The notes under the pieces were generated by a model that ran no database searches, had not been told where the DNA came from, and worked only from the letters and a program-made list of their open reading frames with translations. From Hymenobacter latericoloratus (lineage in GTDB: Bacteria > Bacteroidota > Bacteroidia > Cytophagales > Hymenobacteraceae): 64,000 nucleotides of DNA. Of this stretch, positions 1 to 7,710 are shown piece by piece. The stretch lies in NCBI RefSeq assembly GCF_014199535.1, contig NZ_JACHNV010000003.1, positions 559,289 through 623,288 on the forward strand. The letters run 5' to 3'. Every line of letters begins with the position of its first letter. The first letter of the stretch is position 1. Made by a program: the position numbers and the translations under genes.

Positions 1-836
1 GTCAGCCGCAGCACCCGCCCCGAGCCATCGGGCAGCGCCTCCACATTGCCCCCGTGCAGCTGCAGCACGTCCGAGTAGCGCAGGCCCGTGTAGCAGCAGA
101 ACAAAAACACGTCCCGCACGGGCGCCAGCGTCGTCGGCAGCACGGCCACCCGCAGCCGTTCCAGCTCCTGAGCCGAGAGAAATACCTTGTCCGTTTCCTC
201 GTAGGCCACCCGCAGCCGCCGCGGCTCCACTTGCAGCCGCTGCCCCCGCTCATCCCGCAGGTAGCCGAACAGCCGCCGCAGGTCCTTGCCCACGGTGTAC
301 AGGGAGTTCGGGCTTAGCTCCCGTTCGGTGCGCAGGTAGGCCAGCAGGGCGTCATGCGTGGCCAGGTCGTAGCCGCTCACCGTCAGCTGCCGGCCGGCCC
401 ACGCCTCAAAGTCCCGCAGCCAGTTACTCGTCACCAGGTAGTGGCGCAGGGTATTCCACATCAGCCCGCGCCCGCGCATCACCTCCCGAAACCGCCGCAG
501 CTCCTCCACCACCAGCAGTTCTGGAGCAGGCTGCTCTACTGCCGCCGGCCGCAGCGCGGCTTTGAGCCCGGCTACCGTGGGCACCTCGCCCGCGGCCCGC
601 ACCCCGCGCCACCATTTCAGCACGTTGCCCGCCATCAGCTTCAGTAGGTCATTTGCCTCTTCGGCCAGTGGGTAGGAGCGGCGGAATTGTTGCCGGTCCT
701 CGTTCCAATCGGCTGGCTTGCACTTCTCGCCCGTAGAGCAGGCCAGCCGCGCTCCATCAAAATACACGACCATTTGCACCGGGCATTCTCCGGCCTTGTT
801 TTGCTTCTGCTTGCGCAGCACGAATTGGGTAACCAT
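1..836 (-). CDS. Tyrosine recombinase (phage-type integrase), C-terminus beyond the left edge
   Basis: Site-specific tyrosine recombinase expected to integrate or excise a mobile element. About 278 residues are visible. The first ~95 (from MVTQFVLRKQKQNKAGE) look like the Arm DNA-binding domain of Bacteroidota integrases, residues ~110-200 like the SAM-like core-binding domain, and the catalytic domain begins near residue 225. The motif TGLRYSDV near residue 250 holds the first catalytic Arg. The later H-x-x-R and Tyr motifs lie off the window, so intactness cannot be judged. The ATG at 834-836 is the first in frame. The gene starts about 150 bases from the 3' end of tRNA-Thr and reads away from it, the usual layout of an integrase next to its tRNA attachment site. 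Confidence 0.85.
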   Translation of the reverse strand, partial: MVTQFVLRKQKQNKAGECPVQMVVYFDGARLACSTGEKCKPADWNEDRQQFRRSYPLAEEANDLLKLMAGNVLKWWRGVRAAGEVPTVAGLKAALRPAAVEQPAPELLVVEELRRFREVMRGRGLMWNTLRHYLVTSNWLRDFEAWAGRQLTVSGYDLATHDALLAYLRTERELSPNSLYTVGKDLRRLFGYLRDERGQRLQVEPRRLRVAYEETDKVFLSAQELERLRVAVLPTTLAPVRDVFLFCCYTGLRYSDVLQLHGGNVEALPDGSGRVLRL

Positions 837-914
837 ACTGGGTAGCGTATAGGGTAGCGTGGTTCACGCCCCGAAGTGGAAGATTCGCGCCCAGGAGTAC
901 CGATGCCCCCAAAC

Positions 915-964
915 GCAAAAAACCCGGAAACCGGCTTTCGCAGCGCGAGAAGCAAGTTTCCGGG
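915..964 (-). terminator. Intrinsic terminator downstream of tRNA-Thr
   Basis: On the minus strand CCCGGAAAC (956-964) pairs with GTTTCCGGG (923-931), followed by six T's (917-922) before GCG. It lies just past the tRNA 3' end and before the integrase gene, so it probably ends the tRNA transcript. Confidence 0.75.
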
Positions 965-985
965 CATTCCGGTATGGTAAAGATG

Positions 986-1058
<73 letters not shown>

Positions 1059-1152
1059 GTTAAGGTGGGACAAAAGTAGTAGTTGAACGGAAAGGAGCAA
1101 AAGGTTTAGCTAGAAATTCTACGCGAATGGAAGTAAGTGCCTGAGCTGCCGA

Positions 1153-1192
1153 AAAATAAAAAACGCCTTCGGCACAAGACCAAAGGCGTTTT
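1153..1192 (-). terminator. Terminator after the DUF349 gene
   Basis: AACGCCTTTGG (minus strand, 1180-1190) pairs with CCGAAGGCGTT (1162-1172), followed by a T-rich stretch TTTATTTTT. It sits 26 bases past the DUF349 stop. Confidence 0.8.
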
Positions 1193-1218
1193 CTGCGGTG
1201 GTAGCGCCAAGCAGGGGG

Positions 1219-3474
1219 TTAGCTTCGGATAAGGCGCAGCTGTTTTTTCAAGCCATCTATTTGCGCCTGCGCTTCAGTGATGCGGCCCTGATACTCTTCG
1301 CGCAGCTGATTAGCATTTTTAGAGCGGGCAAAAAACTCCAGGTTGGTCTTCAGAGTGGAAATATCGTTTTCCAGCTCGTTGATTTCCCGCCGCAGGGCCT
1401 GTTCTTTCTTATACAAGTGCTGCTGGGCGTCGGGGCCCGCTTTGAGGCGCTCTACCTGCAGAGCCAGCAGCAGATCCTGCCGCTCAGAGGCTGGCAGGCC
1501 CGGCACCTTGTCCAGGTATTTTGCCATCAGGCTCTGGAATTTTTCCTCGGCGCGGTCGGCGTGGCGGGCGGCTCCATCAAAAGCACGCCACGCCTGCACT
1601 AGCTCCTGAAAGCCCTCCACGGTGCCGGGCTGGTCGGGGGAGAGGGCCGCAACTACCTCGGCTATCTGACTCAGGTGCTGGGCCTGCTCCTGACCAAGCT
1701 GCTGGGCTTGGTGCTCCCGCTGGCGGCTTTCCTCTTTCTTGCGGTCGAAGAACGCGTCGCAGGCCGTGCGGAAGCGGTTCCACACTTTGTCGGACTGCTT
1801 TTCCGGAACCCGCCCAATGAGTTTCCACTCCTTCTGCAGCCGGATAACGGTTTCCCGGGTTTCTTCCCAGTTCGGATTCTGCAGGGCGGCCTCGGCCTGT
1901 TCGCACAGGTCCAGCTTACGCTTCAGGTTAGCGTTTTTTTCCTCGTCGAGGGCCTTGAAAAATTGATTCTTACGCTGAAAGAATCCTTTGTACGCCCCCC
2001 AGAACTGCTTGTTCATGGCCTCGGCCTTGTCGCGCGGCACCAGGCCGGCCGCATCCCAGGCTTCCTTCAGCTTCTGCAGCTCATCGGTTTTGGTGCGCCA
2101 CTCATTCACCCGTTCCGTCTGGAACTCGGCGTAGGGCCGAAGCTGGTCGAGCAGGGCCGTTTTGCGCTCCAGATTGGTATTCTCCTGGGTTTGACGCGCC
2201 GTGAGAAATTCCTTCTTGCGGTCATGCACCTGCTCGGAGGCCTGCAGAAAGCGCTGCCAGAGCGTTTCGCGCTGCTCATTCGGGACGGGGCCGATGTGCT
2301 TCCACTCCTCGTGCAGCTGCCGCAGCTCCTGCAGCGCCTTGTTGATGCTGGGTTGTTGCTGCAGGGCCTCGGCCCGGGCAATGAGAGCTTCCTTGGCTTC
2401 CAGGTTGCGCCGCCGGTCCAGCTCTTTCATTTCAAAGAACAGGCCGCGGTTGTTGTAGTAAATATCCAGCAGGGCATGGTAGCTGTTCCACAACTCCTGG
2501 GCCTCTTTTTGAGGCACCGGACCGGTGGCTTTCCAGTCGTTTTGCAGGGCCTTAATGCGGGCGGAACTGTCCTTGGTTTCGGCCGATTCCACTAACTGCC
2601 GGAGCTGGGTGAGCAGCTGCTGTTTATGGGCCAGGTTTTTGGTGCGCTGCTCATCCTCTGCTTTGGCGTCGCGGGCGCGGTTATCCCGGAATTCCTGGAG
2701 CGCTTTGGCTAGCTCAGCCTGGCCGGCGGGCCCGGCGTAGCTGAATTCTTCGGCCGGGCCACCCTCGGCCGTAAAGCGTTGCCGGGCCGCCGTGCGCTCG
2801 GCTTGCAGGGCCGTGTCGTAGAGGCGGTGCAACTCAAAAATCTGCTTCCGGTTCTGGCGGGCATCGGGGCGCTGAAGCAGGGAAAGCAGGTGAGCGGCCT
2901 GCTCCGGCAGGGAGAGAGTAGCAAAATCGGGGGCGCCCGGTTCGGGCACGTATTCTTCGTCCTCGTCCGTTGAAGCCGCCGCGTCGGAAGAAGTAGGCAG
3001 TGAGCCTACCGTAGGCGCTGCCTCCAGGGCAGCTTCCACGCTTTGGGTGGCAGAAACTTCTACCACTGGAGTTACGTGGGGTGGTTCGGCTTCAGCAGGC
3101 GTGGGCGGAGCGGCCTCCTGCAGGGGCGGGGAGGTTGGGTCAGGGGTAGAGGCCACCGGCGCCGGGGGGGTAGGCGCGCCGTAGTGAGCAACAGCGCGGG
3201 CTTCGCCGGCCGAGTGGATGGGCGCGGCCGCCGCGGCGGCTTGGGCAGGAACGTGAGCGGCTGACTCGGCCGTTGCCGCCGCTTCCGGGCTTTCGGCATC
3301 CGTTGCGGCGGGGATGGAAGCCGGAGCGGTAGCTGGCGTACCAGGCTCAGCACTGGCCGCGGCCGGAGCCTGCCGGCTGCGGATTTCGGCTAGCCGGCGG
3401 TCCAGAATGCTCTGGGGCGATTCCGCTTCGTTGCCGGAATCAGTAGGGGTAGGGGCGTCTTGTTCGGGTAGCAT
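1219..3474 (-). CDS. DUF349 repeat protein with long Pro/Ala-rich N-terminus
   Basis: 751 residues. The first ~190 are low-complexity, Pro/Ala/Glu-rich and probably disordered. The rest is almost entirely helical and charged, with four DUF349 repeats, each marked by a Trp followed by a G-x-V-P turn: NDWKATGPVP, EEWKHIGPVP, EAWDAAGLVP and KEWKLIGRVP. A final coiled-coil segment covers roughly the last 100 residues. DUF349 proteins occur widely in Bacteroidota and have no established biochemical role. No signal peptide or membrane segment is visible, so it should be cytoplasmic. It follows the YqgE gene by 41 bases on the same strand, suggesting co-transcription, and ends at a clear terminator. 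Confidence 0.9.
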   Translation of the reverse strand: MLPEQDAPTPTDSGNEAESPQSILDRRLAEIRSRQAPAAASAEPGTPATAPASIPAATDAESPEAAATAESAAHVPAQAAAAAAPIHSAGEARAVAHYGAPTPPAPVASTPDPTSPPLQEAAPPTPAEAEPPHVTPVVEVSATQSVEAALEAAPTVGSLPTSSDAAASTDEDEEYVPEPGAPDFATLSLPEQAAHLLSLLQRPDARQNRKQIFELHRLYDTALQAERTAARQRFTAEGGPAEEFSYAGPAGQAELAKALQEFRDNRARDAKAEDEQRTKNLAHKQQLLTQLRQLVESAETKDSSARIKALQNDWKATGPVPQKEAQELWNSYHALLDIYYNNRGLFFEMKELDRRRNLEAKEALIARAEALQQQPSINKALQELRQLHEEWKHIGPVPNEQRETLWQRFLQASEQVHDRKKEFLTARQTQENTNLERKTALLDQLRPYAEFQTERVNEWRTKTDELQKLKEAWDAAGLVPRDKAEAMNKQFWGAYKGFFQRKNQFFKALDEEKNANLKRKLDLCEQAEAALQNPNWEETRETVIRLQKEWKLIGRVPEKQSDKVWNRFRTACDAFFDRKKEESRQREHQAQQLGQEQAQHLSQIAEVVAALSPDQPGTVEGFQELVQAWRAFDGAARHADRAEEKFQSLMAKYLDKVPGLPASERQDLLLALQVERLKAGPDAQQHLYKKEQALRREINELENDISTLKTNLEFFARSKNANQLREEYQGRITEAQAQIDGLKKQLRLIRS

Positions 3475-3515
3475 AAAAGTCAGCAGAAGAACCCCGGAAA
3501 AGGGGGAGTGGGCGC

Positions 3516-4082
3516 TTAATTAAGGCGGGGGTCGGTGGGGTAGTTGGACAAAACGCGGTAGCGGCCGCCTTTTTCGCGCAAAATGGACCGCCAGAAGGCA
3601 TCCGTGTCCAAAGTAAATACTTTCCCGGCAGCATTGGGATGCACAATCCAGACATTTTCCCGCACTTCCTCGGCCAGCTGCCCGGCCGTCCAGCCCGAGT
3701 AGCCCATGTACAGGCGCACGGTGTCGGGCCGGATAGTACCGGCCAGCAGATGGTCGAGCAGGGGAGCAAACTCGCCACCCCAGTACACCTCCTGGCCCAG
3801 GCTTTCGGCCTGGGGCAAACCGGGCTGCTGGTGCAGATAGTGCAGTGTATCGGGCTGGACGGGGCCCCCAATGCCGAGCGGTATGCGCGCGGCCGGCAGG
3901 ACGCTGCCCCCGGGCAGCTCCAGCACGTCGCCGAGCTGCAGGGTAGCGGGCCGGTTCAGCACCAGCCCAAAGGAGCCCTCGTCCTCGGAGTGACTGCACA
4001 ACAGCACCACGGTGCGCTCAAAATTGGGGTCGCCCAGATACGGCTGGGAGATTAACAAACTACCCGGACGAAGACGCGGCAT
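3516..4082 (-). CDS. YqgE/AlgH family protein (DUF179)
   Basis: 188 residues, the usual family length. The N-terminal signature GSLLISQPYLGDPNFERTVV and the motif GLVLNRP are typical of YqgE/AlgH. A second conserved block, YMGYSGWTAGQLAEEV, lies near residue 125. AlgH was described as an alginate regulator in Pseudomonas, but the molecular role of the family is unclear. It is predicted to be cytoplasmic. It is the first gene of a probable two-gene unit with the DUF349 protein and is divergent from pdxH across about 235 bases. Confidence 0.92.
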   Translation of the reverse strand: MPRLRPGSLLISQPYLGDPNFERTVVLLCSHSEDEGSFGLVLNRPATLQLGDVLELPGGSVLPAARIPLGIGGPVQPDTLHYLHQQPGLPQAESLGQEVYWGGEFAPLLDHLLAGTIRPDTVRLYMGYSGWTAGQLAEEVRENVWIVHPNAAGKVFTLDTDAFWRSILREKGGRYRVLSNYPTDPRLN

Positions 4083-4317
4083 GGGGACAACAATTTAGTG
4101 AAGGAAGGCCAGGGCGGGAAGAAAAGAAAGGATGTTCCAGGCCTGGGGGTGGGCGCGAAGCTGCTGGCCCCGTAGCAGAAAGTACGCGAAGCAGGGGGGC
4201 AGAGGTTCCGGCCCCCGGGCCTATTATGCTACCTTGCGCCCGAATTAGTTGTTTTAGGCAGTAGTGGTGCTGCGTGTTGGCCCTGCTGTTCGTATTCCGG
4301 TCCTACTTCTTATTTCC

Positions 4318-4971
4318 ATGACTGACTCGCAACTGGCCGCCCTGCGCCAGACGTATTCCCAACGCACCCTCACCGAAGCAGACGTGCGGCCCCATGCCGT
4401 GGAACAGTTCCGGGTCTGGCTCGACGAGGCTATTGCGGCCCAACTGGAGGAGCCCACGGCCCTGACCCTGGCCACCGTAAACGAGGCCGGGCAGCCGGCG
4501 GCCCGGGTTGTGTTGCTTAAAGGCCTGCCCAACGACGAAGGGTTTCTGTTTTTTACCAACTACGATTCGCGCAAGGGACAGGAACTAGCCAGCTCGCCCC
4601 TGGCGGCCATGACGTTTTTCTGGCCGGGCCTGGAGCGCCAGGTGCGCGTAGAAGGGCGGGTGGAAAAGGCGCCGGAGTCTGTTTCGACGGAATACTTCCA
4701 GAGCCGGCCGCGGGGTAGCCAGGTCGGCGCCTGGGCCTCGCCCCAGAGCCAGCCGATTCGGAGCCGCGAGGAGCTGGAGCAGCGTGAGCAGGAAGTCGAG
4801 CGGCGCTTTGCCGGTCAGGAGCCGCTGCCGCGCCCTCCCCACTGGGGCGGCTACCTGCTGCGGCCCCAGCGCGTGGAGTTCTGGCAGGGGCGCCCCTCCC
4901 GCCTCCACGACCGGATTGTGTACGAGCGGGTGGGCCTCCAGGACTGGCGCCTGAGCCGGCTGGCACCCTGA
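4318..4971 (+). CDS. pdxH: Pyridoxamine/pyridoxine 5'-phosphate oxidase
   Basis: FMN-dependent oxidase of the last step of vitamin B6 synthesis and salvage, converting pyridoxine or pyridoxamine 5'-phosphate to pyridoxal 5'-phosphate. 217 residues, close to the 218 of E. coli PdxH. FMN- and substrate-binding blocks are visible: ARVVLLKG and [10 protein letters not shown] near residues 60-85, [13 protein letters not shown] near 135, and the C-terminal block [12 protein letters not shown] ending in RLSRLAP. An upstream in-frame ATG exists at 4264, but the ATG at 4318 ([13 protein letters not shown]) matches the family N-terminus and is preferred. A weak -7-like TACCTTGC lies about 85 bases upstream. 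Confidence 0.96.
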   Translation: MTDSQLAALRQTYSQRTLTEADVRPHAVEQFRVWLDEAIAAQLEEPTALTLATVNEAGQPAARVVLLKGLPNDEGFLFFTNYDSRKGQELASSPLAAMTFFWPGLERQVRVEGRVEKAPESVSTEYFQSRPRGSQVGAWASPQSQPIRSREELEQREQEVERRFAGQEPLPRPPHWGGYLLRPQRVEFWQGRPSRLHDRIVYERVGLQDWRLSRLAP

Positions 4972-5109
4972 GGCGGCGGCCGCGGCTGTGGCCTCAGGTG
5001 CAGGAAGGCAGCGGGCGGGGTAGGGAAGCGGCCCTGCCCAAGCCGGCCGCGCCGTCCTTGGTGGCTACCTCATCCTCTTTATTTCTTCACTACCTCATCA
5101 CTTACTCCG

Positions 5110-6432
5110 TTGCCTGATATTCAACCCGTCCGGGGCTGGCGCTACCATCCCACGCTCAGCCAGCAGATTGACGAGTATGTTTCGCCCCTCTTCGACGTGG
5201 TATCGCCGAAGCAGCGGGAGGCCTTGTACCGTAACCCGCTCAACAGCATTCATTTATCGGTGCCACGGGGCGAGCACCCGGCCGAGGCAGCGCGCCAGCG
5301 CCTGCTGCAATGGCAGCAGCAGGGCGTGCTGGTGCAGGATGAGCTGCCGGGCATCTACGCCTACTATCAGTATTTCCGGCTGCCGGGCAGCCCCCGCGAG
5401 TACTGTCGGAAGGGGTTTATGTGCCACATCCGGGCCACGGAGTGGGAGGAAAACGTGGTGCTGCGTCACGAAAACACCCTGCCCGTGGCCGTTAACGACC
5501 GGGCCGAGCTGTTGGCCTGCACCCAGTTCCAGACCAGTGCGACCCACGGCCTCTACCGCGACGAGGACTTCGAGCTGGAAGCCTACCTGGACGAGGCCAT
5601 CCGGAACCCGCTGTATCAGACGGAGGAAGACTACCAGGGAGCCCGCGATGTGCTGGCCGTAATTCAGGACGCGCGCGTGATCCGGCGGTTTCAGCAGGTG
5701 CTGGCCGGGCGGGAGGTGATTCTGGCCGACGGGCACCACCGCTACGAGGGCTCCCTGGCCTACCGGCGGGCCCGGCGGGCGGCGGCCGGCGCGGCGTACA
5801 CCGGTGCGGAAGCCTGGAACTTTCACCTGATGTACCTAACCAACGCCGCCGCCGACGACTTACGCATTCTGCCTACCCACCGGCTGCTGCTGGAGCTACC
5901 CGGGGGCCTGACGACGGAGCAGCTGCTAACCCGCCTGACGCCCTACTTCACCCTGCTGCCCCTCGATGACCCCTACGACCTGCCCGAGCGTATTGCGGGC
6001 AAGCCGTGGGCCTTTGGCCTGTACCTGGGCCAGGGGCAGAGTTACAAGCTGCGCCTGCGGCCGGAGGTACACCCCCACCTGGACTGGGCCACTACCCCCG
6101 AAGTAAAAGCCCTGGATCTGACGGTGCTGCATTACTTCGTGCTGGAAAAAGCCCTGGGCATCGTCGGCCCCGAGGCCCAGCGCCAATGGACCGGGGTAGC
6201 CTACGTGCGCAGCTTTTCCGAGTGCCTGAGCCGGGTAGACCGGGGCGAGGCGCGGGCCGCCCTCATCACCAATGAGGTGAGCATGGCGGAAGTGGAGCGC
6301 GTTTGCCATTCGGGGGCGGTGATGCCGCCTAAGTCCACCTTTTTCTATCCCAAAACCATCGGCGGATTTCTGTTCAGCAGCATCCGCGACGAGGAAACGA
6401 CTTCGCCCTTTTATGCTGCCTTCCGCTCCTGA
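5110..6432 (+). CDS. DUF1015 family protein
   Basis: 440 residues, family-typical. It starts PDIQPVRGWRYHP and contains the strongly conserved block EVILADGHHRYEGSLAYRR near residue 205. The C-terminus carries the conserved MPPKSTFFYPK and ends soon after. The family is widespread, sometimes annotated as a putative HTH protein, and its biochemical role is not established. No ATG lies near the conserved N-terminus, so the TTG at 5110 is taken as the start; an alternative start cannot be excluded. The 3' end overlaps maf by 20 bases, implying translational coupling. Confidence 0.88.
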   Translation: MPDIQPVRGWRYHPTLSQQIDEYVSPLFDVVSPKQREALYRNPLNSIHLSVPRGEHPAEAARQRLLQWQQQGVLVQDELPGIYAYYQYFRLPGSPREYCRKGFMCHIRATEWEENVVLRHENTLPVAVNDRAELLACTQFQTSATHGLYRDEDFELEAYLDEAIRNPLYQTEEDYQGARDVLAVIQDARVIRRFQQVLAGREVILADGHHRYEGSLAYRRARRAAAGAAYTGAEAWNFHLMYLTNAAADDLRILPTHRLLLELPGGLTTEQLLTRLTPYFTLLPLDDPYDLPERIAGKPWAFGLYLGQGQSYKLRLRPEVHPHLDWATTPEVKALDLTVLHYFVLEKALGIVGPEAQRQWTGVAYVRSFSECLSRVDRGEARAALITNEVSMAEVERVCHSGAVMPPKSTFFYPKTIGGFLFSSIRDEETTSPFYAAFRS

Positions 6433-7039
6433 TGTAACGGCCGCCCCGCTGGCGCCCCGGCTCCGGCTGGTGCTGGCTTCCAACTCGCCCCGCCGCCGCC
6501 AACTGCTCCGGGAGCTGGGCCTGAGCTACGAGGTGCGGCTGCGGGAAGTCGAGGAAAACTTTCCGCCCCACCTGGTTCGGGCGGAGGTAGCCGAGTATCT
6601 GGCCGCCCACAAAGCCGCCGCTTACGCGCCTGATCTGGCCCCGGATGAGCTGGTTATCACGGCCGACACCATCGTGTGTCTCGACCACGACGTGCTCAAC
6701 AAACCCGCCGACGCGGCCGAGGCCGTGCAAATGCTCCAGCGCCTGCAGGGCCGCGCCCACGACGTGTATACGGGCGTGTGCCTGCTCTGCGGCGACGGCC
6801 GCCGGGTGGTGTTTTCCGACCAGACCCGGGTGCACTTCCGCTCCCTTTCGCGGGCAGAAATCGAGCATTACGTGGCCACCTACTCCCCCCTGGACAAGGC
6901 CGGCGCCTACGGGGCCCAGGATTGGATCGGGATGGTGGCCGTAACCCGCCTGGAGGGCTCTTACTTTAACGTGATGGGGTTGCCCGTGCACCGGGTTTGG
7001 GAGGAGCTGGAAAAACTGGGGGCCGTACGTCTCGGATGA
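6413..7039 (+). CDS. maf: Maf-family nucleoside triphosphate pyrophosphatase
   Basis: Hydrolyses non-canonical or excess nucleoside triphosphates to monophosphates plus pyrophosphate; Maf proteins are linked to house-cleaning and to septum control. 208 residues. Family motifs are all present: ASNSPRRRQLL near residue 25, the catalytic-site ITADTIV near 82, the substrate-specificity region with DKAGAYGAQDW near 163, and NVMGLPVHRVWEEL near the C-terminus. The ATG at 6413 lies inside the end of the DUF1015 gene. Subfamily (dTTP/UTP versus 7-methyl-GTP) cannot be settled by eye. Confidence 0.95.
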   Translation: MLPSAPDVTAAPLAPRLRLVLASNSPRRRQLLRELGLSYEVRLREVEENFPPHLVRAEVAEYLAAHKAAAYAPDLAPDELVITADTIVCLDHDVLNKPADAAEAVQMLQRLQGRAHDVYTGVCLLCGDGRRVVFSDQTRVHFRSLSRAEIEHYVATYSPLDKAGAYGAQDWIGMVAVTRLEGSYFNVMGLPVHRVWEELEKLGAVRLG

Positions 7040-7143
7040 TAGCGGTGAGGGGGCGTGTGGCGAAGAGCCGCCGGTGCCCCGGGCGCGCATGTGGCCGGGA
7101 TTAGCGTACTTCGTGGTCTGGCTACTTTACTTGTTCTGCCCGT

Positions 7144-7710
7144 ATGCTGCCCGTTTCCGCCCCTGCTTCCGTTCTGCACCGCCTGCGTCAGGAAACCCAG
7201 CCCTACCACGCTGCCCTGGAGCAGAGCGCGTTCAACCGCGCGCTGATGGCGGGCACCATCACCTCCGACGTCACGACGCATTTTCTCTCCCGGTTATACG
7301 GCTTTCTGCGACCCTATGAGGCCGCGCTGCGGGCGCATGCGTTTCCGGCCGAATGGGAGGTAGCGGCCCGCTGCCGGGCCCATCTGATTGAGCAGGACCT
7401 GGCGCAGGCCGCCGGCTTGCCCCAGTGCCCCGACATGCCCCCCCTGCGCACCCGGGCGCAGCTGCTGGGGGCTCTGTACGTGGTGGAGGGCTCCACGCTG
7501 GGCGGGCAGATAATTACCCGGCAGTTGGCCCGGGCCGGCATTACCGCCCGCACGTACTTTACCGGGTACGCCGAGCAGACCGGGGCCCGGTGGAAAAGCT
7601 TCTGCGGGCTGCTGAGTGCCGCCGCCCTCCACCCAGCCGACCAGGACCAAGTGGTGCAGTCGGCTATTGTTACGTTTCAAAAGCTACACGCGTGGATCGA
7701 GCAACCGTAA
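7144..7710 (+). CDS. bphO: Biliverdin-producing heme oxygenase
   Basis: 188 residues, the compact size of bacterial BphO-type heme oxygenases. It opens heme to biliverdin IXalpha with release of iron and CO, using external electrons. The probable proximal heme ligand is His22 in ETQPYHAALE. The distal-helix glycine motif appears as YVVEGSTLGGQII near residue 117. Its stop overlaps the start of the bacteriophytochrome gene by 19 bases, the classic bphO-bphP pairing in which the enzyme makes the chromophore for the photoreceptor. Heme-iron recovery is a possible second role. Confidence 0.93.
   Translation: MLPVSAPASVLHRLRQETQPYHAALEQSAFNRALMAGTITSDVTTHFLSRLYGFLRPYEAALRAHAFPAEWEVAARCRAHLIEQDLAQAAGLPQCPDMPPLRTRAQLLGALYVVEGSTLGGQIITRQLARAGITARTYFTGYAEQTGARWKSFCGLLSAAALHPADQDQVVQSAIVTFQKLHAWIEQP

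Noticed and set aside
7425-7691. Extension of the phytochrome frame upstream into bphO
   Set aside because: It overlaps the conserved bphO gene in another frame and encodes an Arg/Pro/Gly-rich stretch unlike any phytochrome N-terminus.
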